From NCBI GenBank assembly GCA_001936135.1, contig CP012818.1, positions 1,736,001 to 1,800,000 of the forward strand: a stretch of DNA of 64,000 nucleotides, given 5' to 3'. The first letter of the stretch is position 1, and each line of letters opens with the position of its first letter. Origin of the DNA: Saccharomycopsis fibuligera x Saccharomycopsis cf. fibuligera (taxonomy: Eukaryota > Ascomycota > Saccharomycetes > Ascoideales > Saccharomycopsidaceae). A program made the translations under genes and the position numbers. A model generated the notes under the pieces. That model was not told where the DNA came from and searched no databases. It saw only the letters and a list, made by a program, of their open reading frames with translations. This document shows positions 10,415 to 21,492 of the stretch, piece after piece.

Positions 10415-12187
10415 TTAATTTCGCGTGGTGTTTTGTTTTTTTTTTTTTTTTTTTTTTTTTTATTGTTTTTTCAACTTTTACTGGGGATTCTGTTTTTTCC
10501 GTTTGCTAAATTTTAGACTTATGTTTTGAGTAACTGTCCTTTCATGGGCTTATATGTTTGTGTTTATAGAGTTTTATTTTAATGGATTCTGGTTTGTCCA
10601 TGTTTTATCAATTTAGGGAGTGGCCGTGATGTGGCACACTACAATTTTAGGGTATGCGTACGGTAAAGTGGCACTAAATAGTACGTCTTTTTTACCGTAC
10701 GGACGTCGTTTTGTGGGTACGGGTCAGTTGGAGCTACCGTGGCAAAAAAAAATTGGGGTATATGTATATATGTGTCACACTAAATCCTTTTTTCTTTAGT
10801 AAGCGATGAAACAAATAGCTTTTAATTGGTAACATGTTTCCATTTGCACTTTTGTTTTCAGTTCTTCCTCTCTATTTGAGTTTTTGTCATTAATATCTTT
10901 AAATGGTAATAATATCGCAAACACAATACTTGTGAGAGCAGCGATTTCACTCTACTAACCTTTCCATTCTTTTGACCCAATCTCTACCTTTTTATTAAGA
11001 ACTTGGGAAGGTCTGTTATATGTAGTGTTGAGCATTAAGCTAACAAAGTTTTGAAATAATTAAGGAAGTTAGTTTGTTACAATTTCCACACATCTGGAAC
11101 TTGTACTCCAAGCCCGACTACTTAAAGCATGGATTCTCGAAGAAAAACCTATCTGGCATTTCGGACACGTTCTGTTTGAAGGGTCTGTAAACCTTTTTCT
11201 CTCTTAGTTTTGAAATAAAGAGTAAATGATAAAAATAATAAAACCGAAAGCATCAGTATGAGTGAGACATGGTGGAAATTGTAAAGCATATTTAAAAGAA
11301 AAATATTTGTTGTCAACGTACAGAAGTCAAGACTTAGTTTATATTGCTACGATTCCGAAGATCCTCAAATCTTTGCATTTTCGTATTTTTGCAATTTTTA
11401 ACATGCATGACGCAGTGAAACAACTGTTTGAGTTAGATCGGAAGAAATGAGAGTCGGTACTACTTGCAGTCTGTAGACACCAAGCCTACGAAATTATGAT
11501 TTCAAAACTTTGCTTCAGAAACAGCATTACTATGAGAAAAGACCCCTTTTTGGAGAACTGTGTCTCTGAAAGCAGATGAAAAACCAGAAAAGAAAACAGT
11601 CAAAGGTTAGAGTTTTTTGAAAGGTTAGGAAAGTAAATTAAAAAAAAAAAAAATACAAACGATAGTCTGCCACAAATATTAAAGTTGAGAAATGCGAAAA
11701 GAACTAGTCAGTGGAAAAAAGATATAAAAATAAAATAAAACAAAAGTTAAGAAATAGGATTGAACAATCTAAGCATACGAACATAAAAGTAATTGGAATT
11801 AGATATTGAGAATGTAGACTCAAATGAACAAATGTCAAAAATTAGAAATAGAAAGAGCAAACCTAAAAATAAAAGTAAGCAGTAAAAACTTCAACAAAAG
11901 AACGGGAACTAAGAAAAACGAGAACTAAGAAAAACGAAAAAGGATAAACGAAAGAGTCAATATAGTAAGCCGTAAAAAAAGCGAAGACTGACTATGTTGT
12001 TCTGTAAAATAAACATGAATAAAAAGGAATATAGGTTTCATTTTCAATAAGGTGTAGCAGCAGCAATCAAAAGTAAAAATAGATCATGATTTGATAAGTA
12101 ACACTGAATAAAAATAGCAAGCAAGAACACAAAATGTAGAAAAAAAAATAGAGCACACTCACCACAATATTAAGAACATATCCCTAC
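10415..12187. other. Convergent intergenic region, 1.8 kb
   Basis: This lies between the 3' ends of two converging genes, long for such a region. It contains a T26 run (10436-10461), an 11-nt perfect inverted repeat (10657-10667 with 10691-10701) and a strongly A-rich right half (11570-12180), consistent with a long 3' UTR of the minus-strand gene. The longest frame (62 codons, 11262-11450) has no coding features. Confidence 0.5.
10657..10701. repeat. 11-nt perfect inverted repeat, 23-nt spacer
   Basis: CGTACGGTAAA at 10657-10667 is matched by TTTACCGTACG at 10691-10701. It could form a stem-loop in RNA from either strand. It lies between converging genes, ~240 nt past the stop of the plus-strand gene. 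Role unknown. Confidence 0.7.
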
Positions 12188-14070
12188 TCATTTTTCCACA
12201 GTAAAAAAAGATCTCACCCTCTTTACAATCTTTCTAGTGCTATGACTATCACTATTACCTGATTCCATAATGCTAAGGGTATCGCCATTTTCTTGGTCAA
12301 ACCCAGAACAGATGCTGTCATCGTAATCATTATCGGTACTTTTATTTGTATTGTTACTGAGAGCGCTATCATTGTTATAACTATTAAGTGCTGCAGCAAA
12401 ACCTGAAATGCTTCCGTAACGACCATGTCCACGACCTTGGCCGTGACCATGACTGTAGCTGTGGTTATAATTTAAACCGTGATTGTAATTATTATCATGA
12501 CTGTGTCCACTACCACGGCCATGACTGATTGTGGCATGACGAGTTTTGCGACGTGCCGTGTGGTCGCCCTGGTGCAATTGTGTGCTCTGTATGGGTGCTT
12601 TTGCTTTTGCTTCTTGTCCTATTTGCAACGTTGCTCTGGCTTTATTGGGTAACACTGAAAAATTGCTATGTTGGCTATATTTTTGACTGGTTCTATTACC
12701 GTTATTATCATTATCGCTTCCTGAACATGGGTCAGTGAAAATGAATGGAGCATCTCCGGGCAGCTGCTGCGCAGCGTTACCATCGCCAACATAATTATCC
12801 CAATGCTGTTGCTCCTGCTGGTGTAGCTGTTCTTGTTTCATGTTATAATTATAAATATGATTAGTATTTGAGCCTAAAATATTTTTTTGAAAAAATTTCG
12901 TTTCTGCTATAGAATTGGTTCTTTTCTTCACTGCACGGGAAACGGCTTTGTAAGATAGTCTTCTCTCGAAATCGGAATTGACATGTTCGCTGCTAAGGCC
13001 ACCGTTGAAAGTTTCACTTTCGGCGTGTTTTGTCTTGCTAATGCTAGGGCTGTGATGATAACTAAGACTGCCAGTTTTCTTCCTAAGAGTATGCGAAAGA
13101 TTGACTAGACTGCCACCACTAGCGCCTCCGGTTAGTAGTTTTTCCTTTTTGGAGCTGCCATTGCTGCCTTTTGCGCTACCACCGCTGTGACTTTCATGTA
13201 CACAGGGAGAGTCTGACTGAGCGGAGACTTGCCTGCTGTTGGAACCAGAATTGTCAGTGGCATTGGATGGCTTGGAACTAGCAGCTGGAAGCATATATTG
13301 GCTATGAAGTGCTTGCCTTTGCTGCTGCTGCTGCTGCTGCTGCTGCCGGTGTGCTGATGGGTCCAGAGCAAAATCAATTGGAGCATAGCTCGCTGGCATT
13401 GAGTAACTTACAGACCGGGTTATTGACTGGTTGGCTGAAGCGTTTGACAGGTAGTTCATGGTCGAAGGTATGCTATGTGTAGACAGGTTTATTGTGGTGC
13501 CGTTGTTGCTGACTGTACTAGCTATAGCTGCAGTCGGCACCAGCGACTCAGGGCTATTCGAAGTCGACGCACTCAATTCTGTCTGCGCAGTGGCTGGCTC
13601 AGAACTGCTGCTGCCGAACGTGTTAGCAGCCTGCTTTCTTGCGGTTGGTTCTGCGAGAGGCAGGGATTTTTCCTCAACAGTAACAGACGAATCAGCTTTG
13701 GAACTGCTGTCGTCGTCATTGTCAAGCTCATCGGCAAAGCCACTTCCAGTCTTGTAATTCCGACTGAGAAGTGCATCTGTCTCCGTCGGCACGGCGCCCA
13801 CAGCGCCATAACTTGACATACTATTGCTCTTCTTATGCTGGCGGTACCTGGCGCCGCTGCTGCTGCTGGGGGATCTCATCATCATGCTGGAGAGCTCTGC
13901 GGTGGATGCCTCTTTGATAGCCAAGGCGGTATACGCAGGGAGCCCACTAAGGCCGCTGCTTATGCTGTATCTGTGCTGCTGGCGCTTCTTGTGGCTGTGG
14001 GAGGAAGTTGACGCGGTTGGCTCCCAGATGCTCGAGCCGCCTTCTGGGGCGCTGCGGTGGCGGTCGCCGC

Positions 14071-14101
<31 letters not shown>

Positions 14102-14215
14102 GTCGGAGTAAGAGGACTCAAAGGTTGCAAAGCGCTTAGGAGTGCCAAAGATCTCTTCGATCAGGTCGTTATCGTCGCCCGCGCCGAGCCCAGAGGGCCG
14201 CTGTGGGACGATCAT
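12188..14215 (-). CDS. Unidentified low-complexity protein (675 residues)
   Basis: I do not recognise this protein. It starts at an ATG (14215) with 'MIVPQRPSGLGAGDD' and an acidic N-terminus containing a run of seven Asp. It then has Ser-rich stretches, a Gln run (~9, CAG codons at 13321-13344), a Gly/His/Asn-rich part near 580-615 (GHGQGRGHGRYGS) and a basic C-terminus (RKIVKRVRSFFTVEK). Short ordered-looking pieces are 'FGTPKRFATFESSYSDD' (~23-39) and 'DFERRLSYKAVSRAVKKRTNS' (~420-440). No enzyme motif or membrane span is visible. The 5' end is much richer in G+C than the 3' end. Its length and unbroken frame with ATG start make it a credible gene, though composition alone keeps open frames long here. 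Confidence 0.7.
13321..13344 (-). repeat. CAG trinucleotide run (poly-Gln) in the 675-residue gene
   Basis: Eight CTG units on the plus strand, read as CAG on the coding strand, encode most of a nine-Gln run; length polymorphism between strains is expected. Confidence 0.85.
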
Positions 14216-15357
14216 TGGCGGCGGCTAGCTGGTGATCCCAAGAGGATGAAAACGTGAAAGCCTGTAGAGGACTGTGCTGGCTAACAGCCGGGAGGGCACG
14301 TTTAGTGATATAGATGGTGGCGCCCAGGAAGCGTTTGAGACCCGAGATGCCGACAGTAGCAGGGAGAGAAAAAAAATTGGTCAGAAAAAAAGTCAGACAC
14401 GCTCGGTTACACGGTGGACGGTTGGTTGAGGAACCGCGCTGAAGCTTCGGTAAAAGACAAGTCTGCACAACCAGAATTCCCAGTGCTGTTTCTCGGCTAT
14501 TGCCTTCTCTGGGTAAAGCCCTGGCCAGCACGCTGATCCTGTCTCGTTGCCTCGCGGCCTCGCTGCCTCGTTGCCCTTCTCTCCCGCGCTATCCTTCTCG
14601 ACGATACGCTAGTCCCGCATTCCACTCCCTTCTACTCCTGCTCCTCCGCCAGCCGTGGCCACCGTGTCTCTCCACTGGCAGGAGCGGTCGCCCCCGCGGT
14701 CCTCGCACACTCTGCCACAGACGGCCACAGACGGCCGTGGCATAGGTGTGACGGAGACAGACAGGCGGAAAGGAGCCCAGACAGCACCAGCGCCAGACGC
14801 CATCGGCCATTATATACATCATATCCACGCTACAATAGCGGTTGTTGCGCAGACAATTGAGATCGAGATCCGATAATGCAACTGCCGACTGGCCAAGCCA
14901 ACGAAAAAGTGCGACCTGCATTGGCACCGTATATGCCGCCGCTGCGATATATGCCAGCACTACCGTGATCGTCGAGCACTGCTTTCCGCGGGCTATCGAA
15001 TATACGTTACAGTACGCTACATGAGGAGGACAGAAGAAAGAAAGAGACAAAAGAGCTAGACAGCAACAGTAATTAGGGGAGGGGGCCAAGATCTATGAAA
15101 GTTTCCAGCAAGCGCGTGCGGGCCTGCCAACGGTTGCAAATTAGCTGGACAGACCTTTGGGATCCAAGCGTGGCGAAAAGAAAAAGGCAAAATGCGAGAA
15201 CAGGCGGAAATCCAGTGGGAAACTAGCAGCCCACAACACACACTGGCATTCTCTGCGGAAACCTCAGCAACTGAACCGAGCCCAGCACAGCGTGTCGGCT
15301 CCTTGGGTGTCGCCGTGGACTGCTCCCACTGCCACGGCCGGATTGGCGCCTGGGTTT
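14216..15357. other. GC-rich intergenic region, 1.1 kb
   Basis: Upstream of the 675-residue gene and downstream of ASG1, both on the minus strand. G+C is visibly high, with short degenerate repeats (for example around 14550-14580, multiples of a CTCG/CTGC core). Several overlapping open frames occur on both strands, but this is a by-product of low stop-codon density. I see no supported gene. Confidence 0.5.
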
Positions 15358-18300
15358 TCATTTTCCAACGTTCCTGGATCGAGCGCCACCGTTCTCGTTT
15401 CCGCCATCGTTGTTAGCATCAGCCGAGGCGCGCGTCTCGTTGGTGCTGCCGTTGGCACCTGAGCCATTGCTGGTGCTACCGGTGCTACTTGTTCTGTTGT
15501 TGGCGTTGGCAGCGCTCTCGCCAGCGCTGTTCCCGCTGTTGCTATGCTCGTTAGCGCTGCTGGCAGTGTTGCTATTATTGCTGGCGCCACCGCCATTTTT
15601 GTAGAGCAGCTCCTCGCTCAGAGGATTGTTATCGTTGTTGTTGAAGAAAATCACATTGTTGCTATCAGATGCATTTACGCCACTGCTGCCGAAACCAACA
15701 CCGTTGTCACCGACGGGCGTCCCTACAAAAGTGTCTCCCCCGGGAGTGCCGAAGGCACCGCCGGGGCCCACTCCTATGCCAATACCGCTATCGACACCGG
15801 AGCTGCCCAAGCCAACACCTAGTCCGCCGCCCGCAAGCCCCACGCTTGGGTCGGCCATCATTTGCTGGGTAAAATTACTGTTGTTGCTTTTGCTTTCCAA
15901 CATGTACGGCGGCAAGAAGCGGCCAAAGAGGTTCATGTCAAGCTTATCAATCATACTGCCGTAGTAGCGTTGGTCGGTAGCGGCGCTGGCCACATTCCCG
16001 TTACTGCCGTTATTGTTGCTGATGTTGGTGCTTGCTCCACCAAGGTTGTTGCGGGCCAGTCGTGGTACCGGGAAGCTGCTGAAGGACTCAGTTGGAGTTG
16101 CTGCGCCGCTGCCCGCCGCAGCTGGGCTTGCATCTGCGTTATTATTTGCATTGGCCAAATCGCTGTAGTCCAAATTCAATTGAAATGATGGTTTTGGATT
16201 GGTAAGAATTGACCCGTCAAGGTTCGGCTGCGGCTGCGGCTGCGGCTGCGGCAGCTGTGGGGAATAGAAATTCGACGCCAAAGCAGCATAGTTTGGGTTG
16301 AATTCTGTCCCCATTGAGTTATTTGCGGCCGTGTTGACAGTGGTGCTACCGCTGTTGCCCGGAGGGGCATTAGCAATATTGGCGAACTCGCTGGCAAGAA
16401 CACCACTGAAGCTCGTTCTGTTGGCAGTGTCTTGAAAGTATTTTTGATGGTTTGTATGAAACTTTTTCGTTCTCCGATTCAACTGTTCGAACATGATATT
16501 CAATGTCGAGTAAGTCCGTGCTGCTGCCATCGAGTTTCCTTTCAAGTCAATCAACACATCTTTGCCCTTCTCGGCGTACTTGGTGATTTGCCATACATTA
16601 GCGCTCATGGTGTTGGTGTCGTCAGTATCCGAGTTCTCGTGAATATAGTAAACCAAGCACGCCACCGAATAGAAAATCGGATAAATGCTGAACCAATACC
16701 CGCCATTGAGTAGCTGATGCTCGTGCATTTCGGTAGCAAGCTCGACAATCTTGATGGCTATGTTGATGCAGTTCATGCCGTATTTGATGGAGTCCTGATT
16801 GATATTCGGCGCTTGAATGTACTTGTACGAAATCAAGTGGATGAATGGGCGATATAGTGCAAGCTGCACATGCAAGTAGGCTAATTTGAGTAACCGGTTC
16901 GGCTTGTAAAATCTGATAGGAATATTAGTGTTATCGGGAGACAACTCGATAGGCAAGTTTTCAAGCCAGTCATGCAATTCCTGCTCCATAAGCTTTACTT
17001 TTGAAAGCAACGCAGATATGAACGAGGCACTTGTACGCGAGGACTCATTGGGGTTTTTCCGGCGCTCGTAGTAGGAGTCTGTATTGATTGGATAAATGAA
17101 TTTTACAATGTGGTTCAAGATCATAATGAGCTTAGTGTGGTCATTAGCAATTGCCACGGTGGTAAGTTTTTTGTTTTTCGGGTTGCCAATCTGCATTGGG
17201 GGCACTTTGTAGCCTGTCTCTGTGATGTGCTCATCTTCAATGTCCAACGGCAAGTCCTGGTCAATCTGGTCATCCAGGATCTGAGGCAACCCAAGCACCG
17301 TGTTCATGTATACGTCAATTTTATAAATTGACCAAAATAACCTCTTCCGGTTCTCTTGGTCAATAGGGTTAATGTTCTCCACTTTACGATGCAATCCGAT
17401 TCTAAATGCTGAACGAAGCGCAATGCCGACGAACGAATAGCAGGTAGAAAGCCTAGCGGTACACTGCAAAAAGATTATCAAACAGAAGAGGGTTTGAATG
17501 TTCATTACATCATTAGTTTCAATAATTTTTTTCTTCAACAATGTGTATGCGGCATTGTAGTAGTTGTAGGAGTTTGGATTATTTTCAAGCAAAGCGCCGA
17601 TCGCCAAGAAACTGTAGATAAGGGCGAGCTTCTTGTTATGGTTTTGGTCGTTCAGATCAAGCAGCCTAGTGGTGCTGTAGAAATCCTCGATGATCTTGAT
17701 GAGGTTCAACCTGTTGTAGAACTTGAAGAGGAACGCACTGTCGCAAGCGGTATGCACCAACCGCAAAGTGGCGTCCAATGGTGGTAAGCTGATCTTCACA
17801 GTATTGGCGCCGCCTTCGTTGGGGGTACGGTCTCGCATTCCGACTGGCGGCGACAACGCGCTTATATCCTTGTTACTATTATTTTTTACGGTGGCGTTGT
17901 TGCTGTTGGGTTTAGCCGTCTCTGCTATGTCGTCAAGCGACTTGGAGACAATATTCAAGGTGCCGGTACCAATGTTTCCCGCTGACGGCGAACCCATGGT
18001 TGGCGACGCTTGCACGGACGTTGCCAACGGCGGCAAATTCTGCTGCTCTGTCTTTATTGGGGCAGACTTTTCGCCGGCGCTGTTTGTCCTGTCTTTCAGC
18101 TCCAGCGCCAGTGCCAGTGCCAGCGTCTGTGCGAGCACTGCCGGGGGCTCACTATACTCCTGCTCAATCCTATCATTGACCAAAGCGCTGAACTTCTCCA
18201 AGTCCAACACCGCGCTCCCGCCCGGAGCGGCAGCGCCGCCCGGTTTCACTTCGGGGGCTTCTTTTGCTGACCTTATCAACTTCAGTAGCTTAGCAAAGTC

Positions 18301-18630
18301 GTCTTCGGTGGCGCAACAGGCGTTTAGCTTGTGCAAGTCCAAGCTGGGGAACAACGCTTTGAGCACGCACTCGTAGCTGGCGGCGCGGTTCTGCAAGTCC
18401 TGCTGGAACGACTTTGATTTTTTGTTGGCCGGTTGATTGTACGTGCACTGGTAATTGTACACTTTGCAATGGATGCATGGGTTCTGGCCATCACATTTCA
18501 CTTTCTTCTTTCTGCCTATACGGGTTGGTGGGACGAAACCCCAGCGGTTAGTCTCTTGATGCGGTAAAGGTCGAGCATGGGGAAAAATTAAATATAGGGC
18601 GTGAAAAAAGTAAAACACAGAAAACAAGGG

Positions 18631-18662
<32 letters not shown>

Positions 18663-18815
18663 AAAAAAAAAGTGAGGCGGTCAAAGATTTGACGTATCTT
18701 GTGAGGAGAGCGAGAACAATCGCAAGGCAGCGGATATGGAAATCAGAAAATGCATACATTCGTCACAAGCCCTAAGGACTCGTTTGCGCTTGGATGAGGA
18801 TCCGTAGCCATTCAT
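15358..18815 (-). CDS. ASG1: Zn(II)2Cys6 transcription factor Asg1, two exons
   Basis: Fungal binuclear-zinc-cluster regulator; family members control stress and drug responses and carbon-source use. Exon 1 is 18758-18815 and exon 2 is 15358-18515, giving 1071 residues. Splicing restores a complete cluster: RACDEC|RKKKVKC...PCIHCKVYNYQC with Cys 17, 20, 27, 33, 36 and 43. The unspliced frame lacks the first two cysteines and reads into poly-Phe from the intron T tract. The central fungal-specific domain includes 'FLQCTARLSTCYSFVGIALR', 'NRKRLFWSIYKIDVYMNTVLGLPQ' and 'LLKLAYLHVQLALYRPFIHL'. Near residues ~890-905 is 'MIDKLDMNLFGRFLPPYM', which resembles the C-terminal end of yeast Asg1. A long Gly/Asn/Ser-rich tail follows. 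I call it Asg1 rather than another zinc-cluster factor from these blocks. Confidence 0.87.
18516..18757 (-). other. ASG1 intron (242 nt) interrupting the zinc-cluster codons
   Basis: On the minus strand the donor is GTATGC (18752-18757), the branch site is GACTAAC (18547-18553) and the acceptor is ATAG (AG at 18516-18517). The junction splits the codon for the second zinc-binding cysteine (T|GC). The intron contains a T30 plus T10 tract on the coding strand (plus-strand A runs, 18631-18660 and 18662-18671). Confidence 0.93.
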
Positions 18816-18829
18816 GTTGGGGAAAGCAT
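18812..18829 (-). promoter_or_regulatory. Possible uORF overlapping the ASG1 start codon
   Basis: An upstream ATG at 18829 opens a five-codon frame (MLSPT) whose TGA overlaps the ASG1 ATG as ATGA. Such an overlap could couple termination to reinitiation. The uORF ATG has a C at -3 (weak context), whereas the ASG1 ATG has A at -3. The transcript start is unknown, so this is a candidate only. Confidence 0.4.
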
Positions 18830-21492
18830 CAGCCAGAGTAAAGGGTCTAGGAAAGCAGAGAAACGAAGAAAGAGAAAATAGGAAGAGGGAAAAAAGAAGT
18901 GGTGCACAAGAAGCAGAAAGCGAGCAAGTAAAGCGAGAGCCAGCGAGTGAGTGCTAGAGTGATTTAGAGTCCACAGGGCAAGATGAGGGCGCGCGCAGTG
19001 CTGTTGCGAAAGTAAAGCTGAATTCCCTCGCGTTTCAGTCTCCGAGGGTCGGGGCCGGTGACGCTGTCGGGAAAAAAGCTGCTTAGTGTGTGCTGACTCA
19101 GCTGCCGTCTTGGTCAGCGCTGACACGCGCTGCTGCGGCTGTATGACTAAGCGTAGTCACATCCGACAGCCTTAGGCCCTCTCAATCTGCAACTGGACCC
19201 ATCATCAACATCACCAGTTGGACAGCTATGCTGTGCACCACGAGCTCCATTGTGGATATCGCAGGGCTTACGGACTGGCGCACCGGGGGCCCCCCGGGGG
19301 GCCCTATCGCGCTTCCCTTTGTCTCAGTTCGCGCGGGAGCTCAGCACAGGCTTCTGGCCCATGAGCTTGAGACTGGACGGCTGTCTGGATCTCTGGATCT
19401 ATACTCAGCGCTGGCGGTGGTTGAGGACATCCAGGGCGGTTTGTGGAATGCACAGTTCAGTGCCAACGGCTGAGGATGCTCCGTGTGTCCGGAATGCAGG
19501 TCGAGTCTTTTTGCGCCCATACCACATTCGAGGCTAACCGGGTTGGAGCAAACCGGCGTGTCTTCTGTTATACCGTGCTTTGGCATCCAACGTTCTGGCT
19601 CCAAGTTATCCTCTACACTCCCATTGGAATGTTCAACAGCCTTTGGGTGACGGTGTAAAGTGCACCCTCGAGGGCGAACACGACCTCGCCGACTAATACA
19701 GCCCGAGTGCTGATCAACAAGCAATGCTACGCCTGAGACAGCAGCTGGCCGTTGCAATTGAGGCATTCCTCAGTCTTCCAGGTGATAACGGTTGACCGTA
19801 AACGGCCTCCGCAGTTGGTGTGCGCTAACTAATAGCGCCAGCGCTGTGGCGCTTGGGACCAAAAATCGCTCGGATAGCCGCTTCCATGGCAAGCAAGCAG
19901 GAGGTGATCCACAGCGGCGGCACGCAGCACGGCGCATGATCTCGAGTTACTGGAAACTTCTACAGAGGACTTCCGGTGGACCAATGGGATAGCAGGAAAG
20001 GCGCGAGTTGGCGTAGAACTCAAAAGGTATATGGGCGCCAGCCCGAGTTTGTAGGATTGGTTTTAGAGCTGAGCATCTGGAAGAAGAAAAAAAAAAAAAT
20101 TAGAACTTAAAAATAAACGAATACCCTTCAGATGGGCGCGGCACAGTCAGACATCGGTTGACTGGCTTTATCGTAGAAGTCTGGTAAACCAAAATGGCTT
20201 CTCACGGAAAAGTTTTCAGAAACGAGTTAAAGGGACCTGTTCTGTCATCGCATGGAACTAACAGCCCTCGAGCTTCCGGGTTCTGACACTCTCCCAAGGA
20301 TTCTCTGCTTCTTGCTCCCTCACGAAAAAGAACCCTCGACGAGCCTGTTTGCGGCGTGAGTGCTCCAACTCAACTATCTTGCCCAGAAAAGTACTTTGGA
20401 CCCTCTTTTCTGATGCAAGATCCGTTCGTTTCGATCAGCCTGTGCTACTTCACGCCTGCGAGTTATTCCGGAAACTAGACTTTACCTTCGCGGGCATTTG
20501 TTGGACGGAAAACCTTTCAAGTTCATAGGCCTATCGCTCGAATGTGTGCGGCCAGCTTTCTTCAAGCACCCGACTAGACAGTACATTTTGAGAAATTCAA
20601 GTTCAAGTTGTGGCCACGATGCTCATCCAAAAAAAGAAAAGAAAAGAAAAGAAAAAGACAAAAAAAAACAGTATCGAAAAAGCACAGGAGGCTGTTCAAC
20701 ATTTCAACATCATCTACGCACCGGCTGGAGCGACCCCCCCCCCCAAAGGATACGCTTCAAAAAGATATCAGCACTACTCATCACCACTGCACTACTGCGG
20801 AGACTCATAGATTGTTTTAGGCTTGTGCAGCCACCACAGAAACACTTTGAAATTGGATTTGAACCTCAAGGCCTCGAAGACACTTTCGCTGCAACACTAC
20901 GCAGGTACGGTGACTGGCGTATACCAACATGTATATCCTTTGTGGCTGGTGCATATGAATGCGCCCATGTGTGTGGCTGGAGCACATGGTGCGGATTTTG
21001 CGCCGCCCCTAGCTGCTATCCGCACACAGAGTAAGGAAGCATCTAAAATTTCAAATTTTGCACTCTGGAAAATCGCTTCGCTCACCGCTCAATTTTTTTT
21101 TTTTTTTTTTTATTATCTTTTTACTTTTTTTTGTTATCCCCGAACGCCAGTACCAGGATCTTTGACGTCTTAATTAACTGAAAATCACAAATCAAAGTTT
21201 AGGGCACTTTCTCCAGCATCGTCTGCTTCCTCGGCTAGCTTTACATTCTATTTGCGCTCAAACGGTAGCTGCTGTCATATTCATTATTGCTGTGTGATTC
21301 TTTCCTCAAGTCCTTGTTGTTTCTTCGTCACCAGCTCACTGTGTACAAAAAAAAAGTGGAAGAGCAGCTCGTCAAGGTACACAATATTCTCGGTATTAAA
21401 GTCAAATATAACAGAATCTGTGCTGCAAGCTGACTGCTTTTGACATTTGTGCTTTACCCAGAACAACATTATAATCGTCACCAGCCTTTCAC
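18830..21492. other. Divergent ASG1/LCB3 promoter region, 2.7 kb
   Basis: No supported gene. It contains a run-rich G/C palindrome (19287-19304), a GAAAA-type repeat (about 20631-20665), a C11 run (20734-20744) and a T19 run (21093-21111). The left two-thirds are visibly richer in G+C than the flanking genes. Open frames of 60-178 codons occur on both strands but overlap one another and show no domain or codon pattern. Confidence 0.5.
19287..19304. repeat. 18-nt perfect G/C-only palindrome
   Basis: Blocks of G3 C6 G6 C3 form a perfect palindrome, with two more G on the left (285-286). It can fold as a hairpin on either strand. Role unknown. Confidence 0.85.

Noticed and set aside
18516-18759. 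Poly-Phe N-terminus of the unspliced ASG1 frame
   Set aside because: It is the translated intron T tract; donor, branch and acceptor signals and the restored zinc cluster show it is spliced out.
18812-19126. 104-codon minus-strand frame upstream of ASG1
   Set aside because: No domain, low complexity, and it overlaps the probable ASG1 leader. Only the last ATG in it is of interest, as a uORF.
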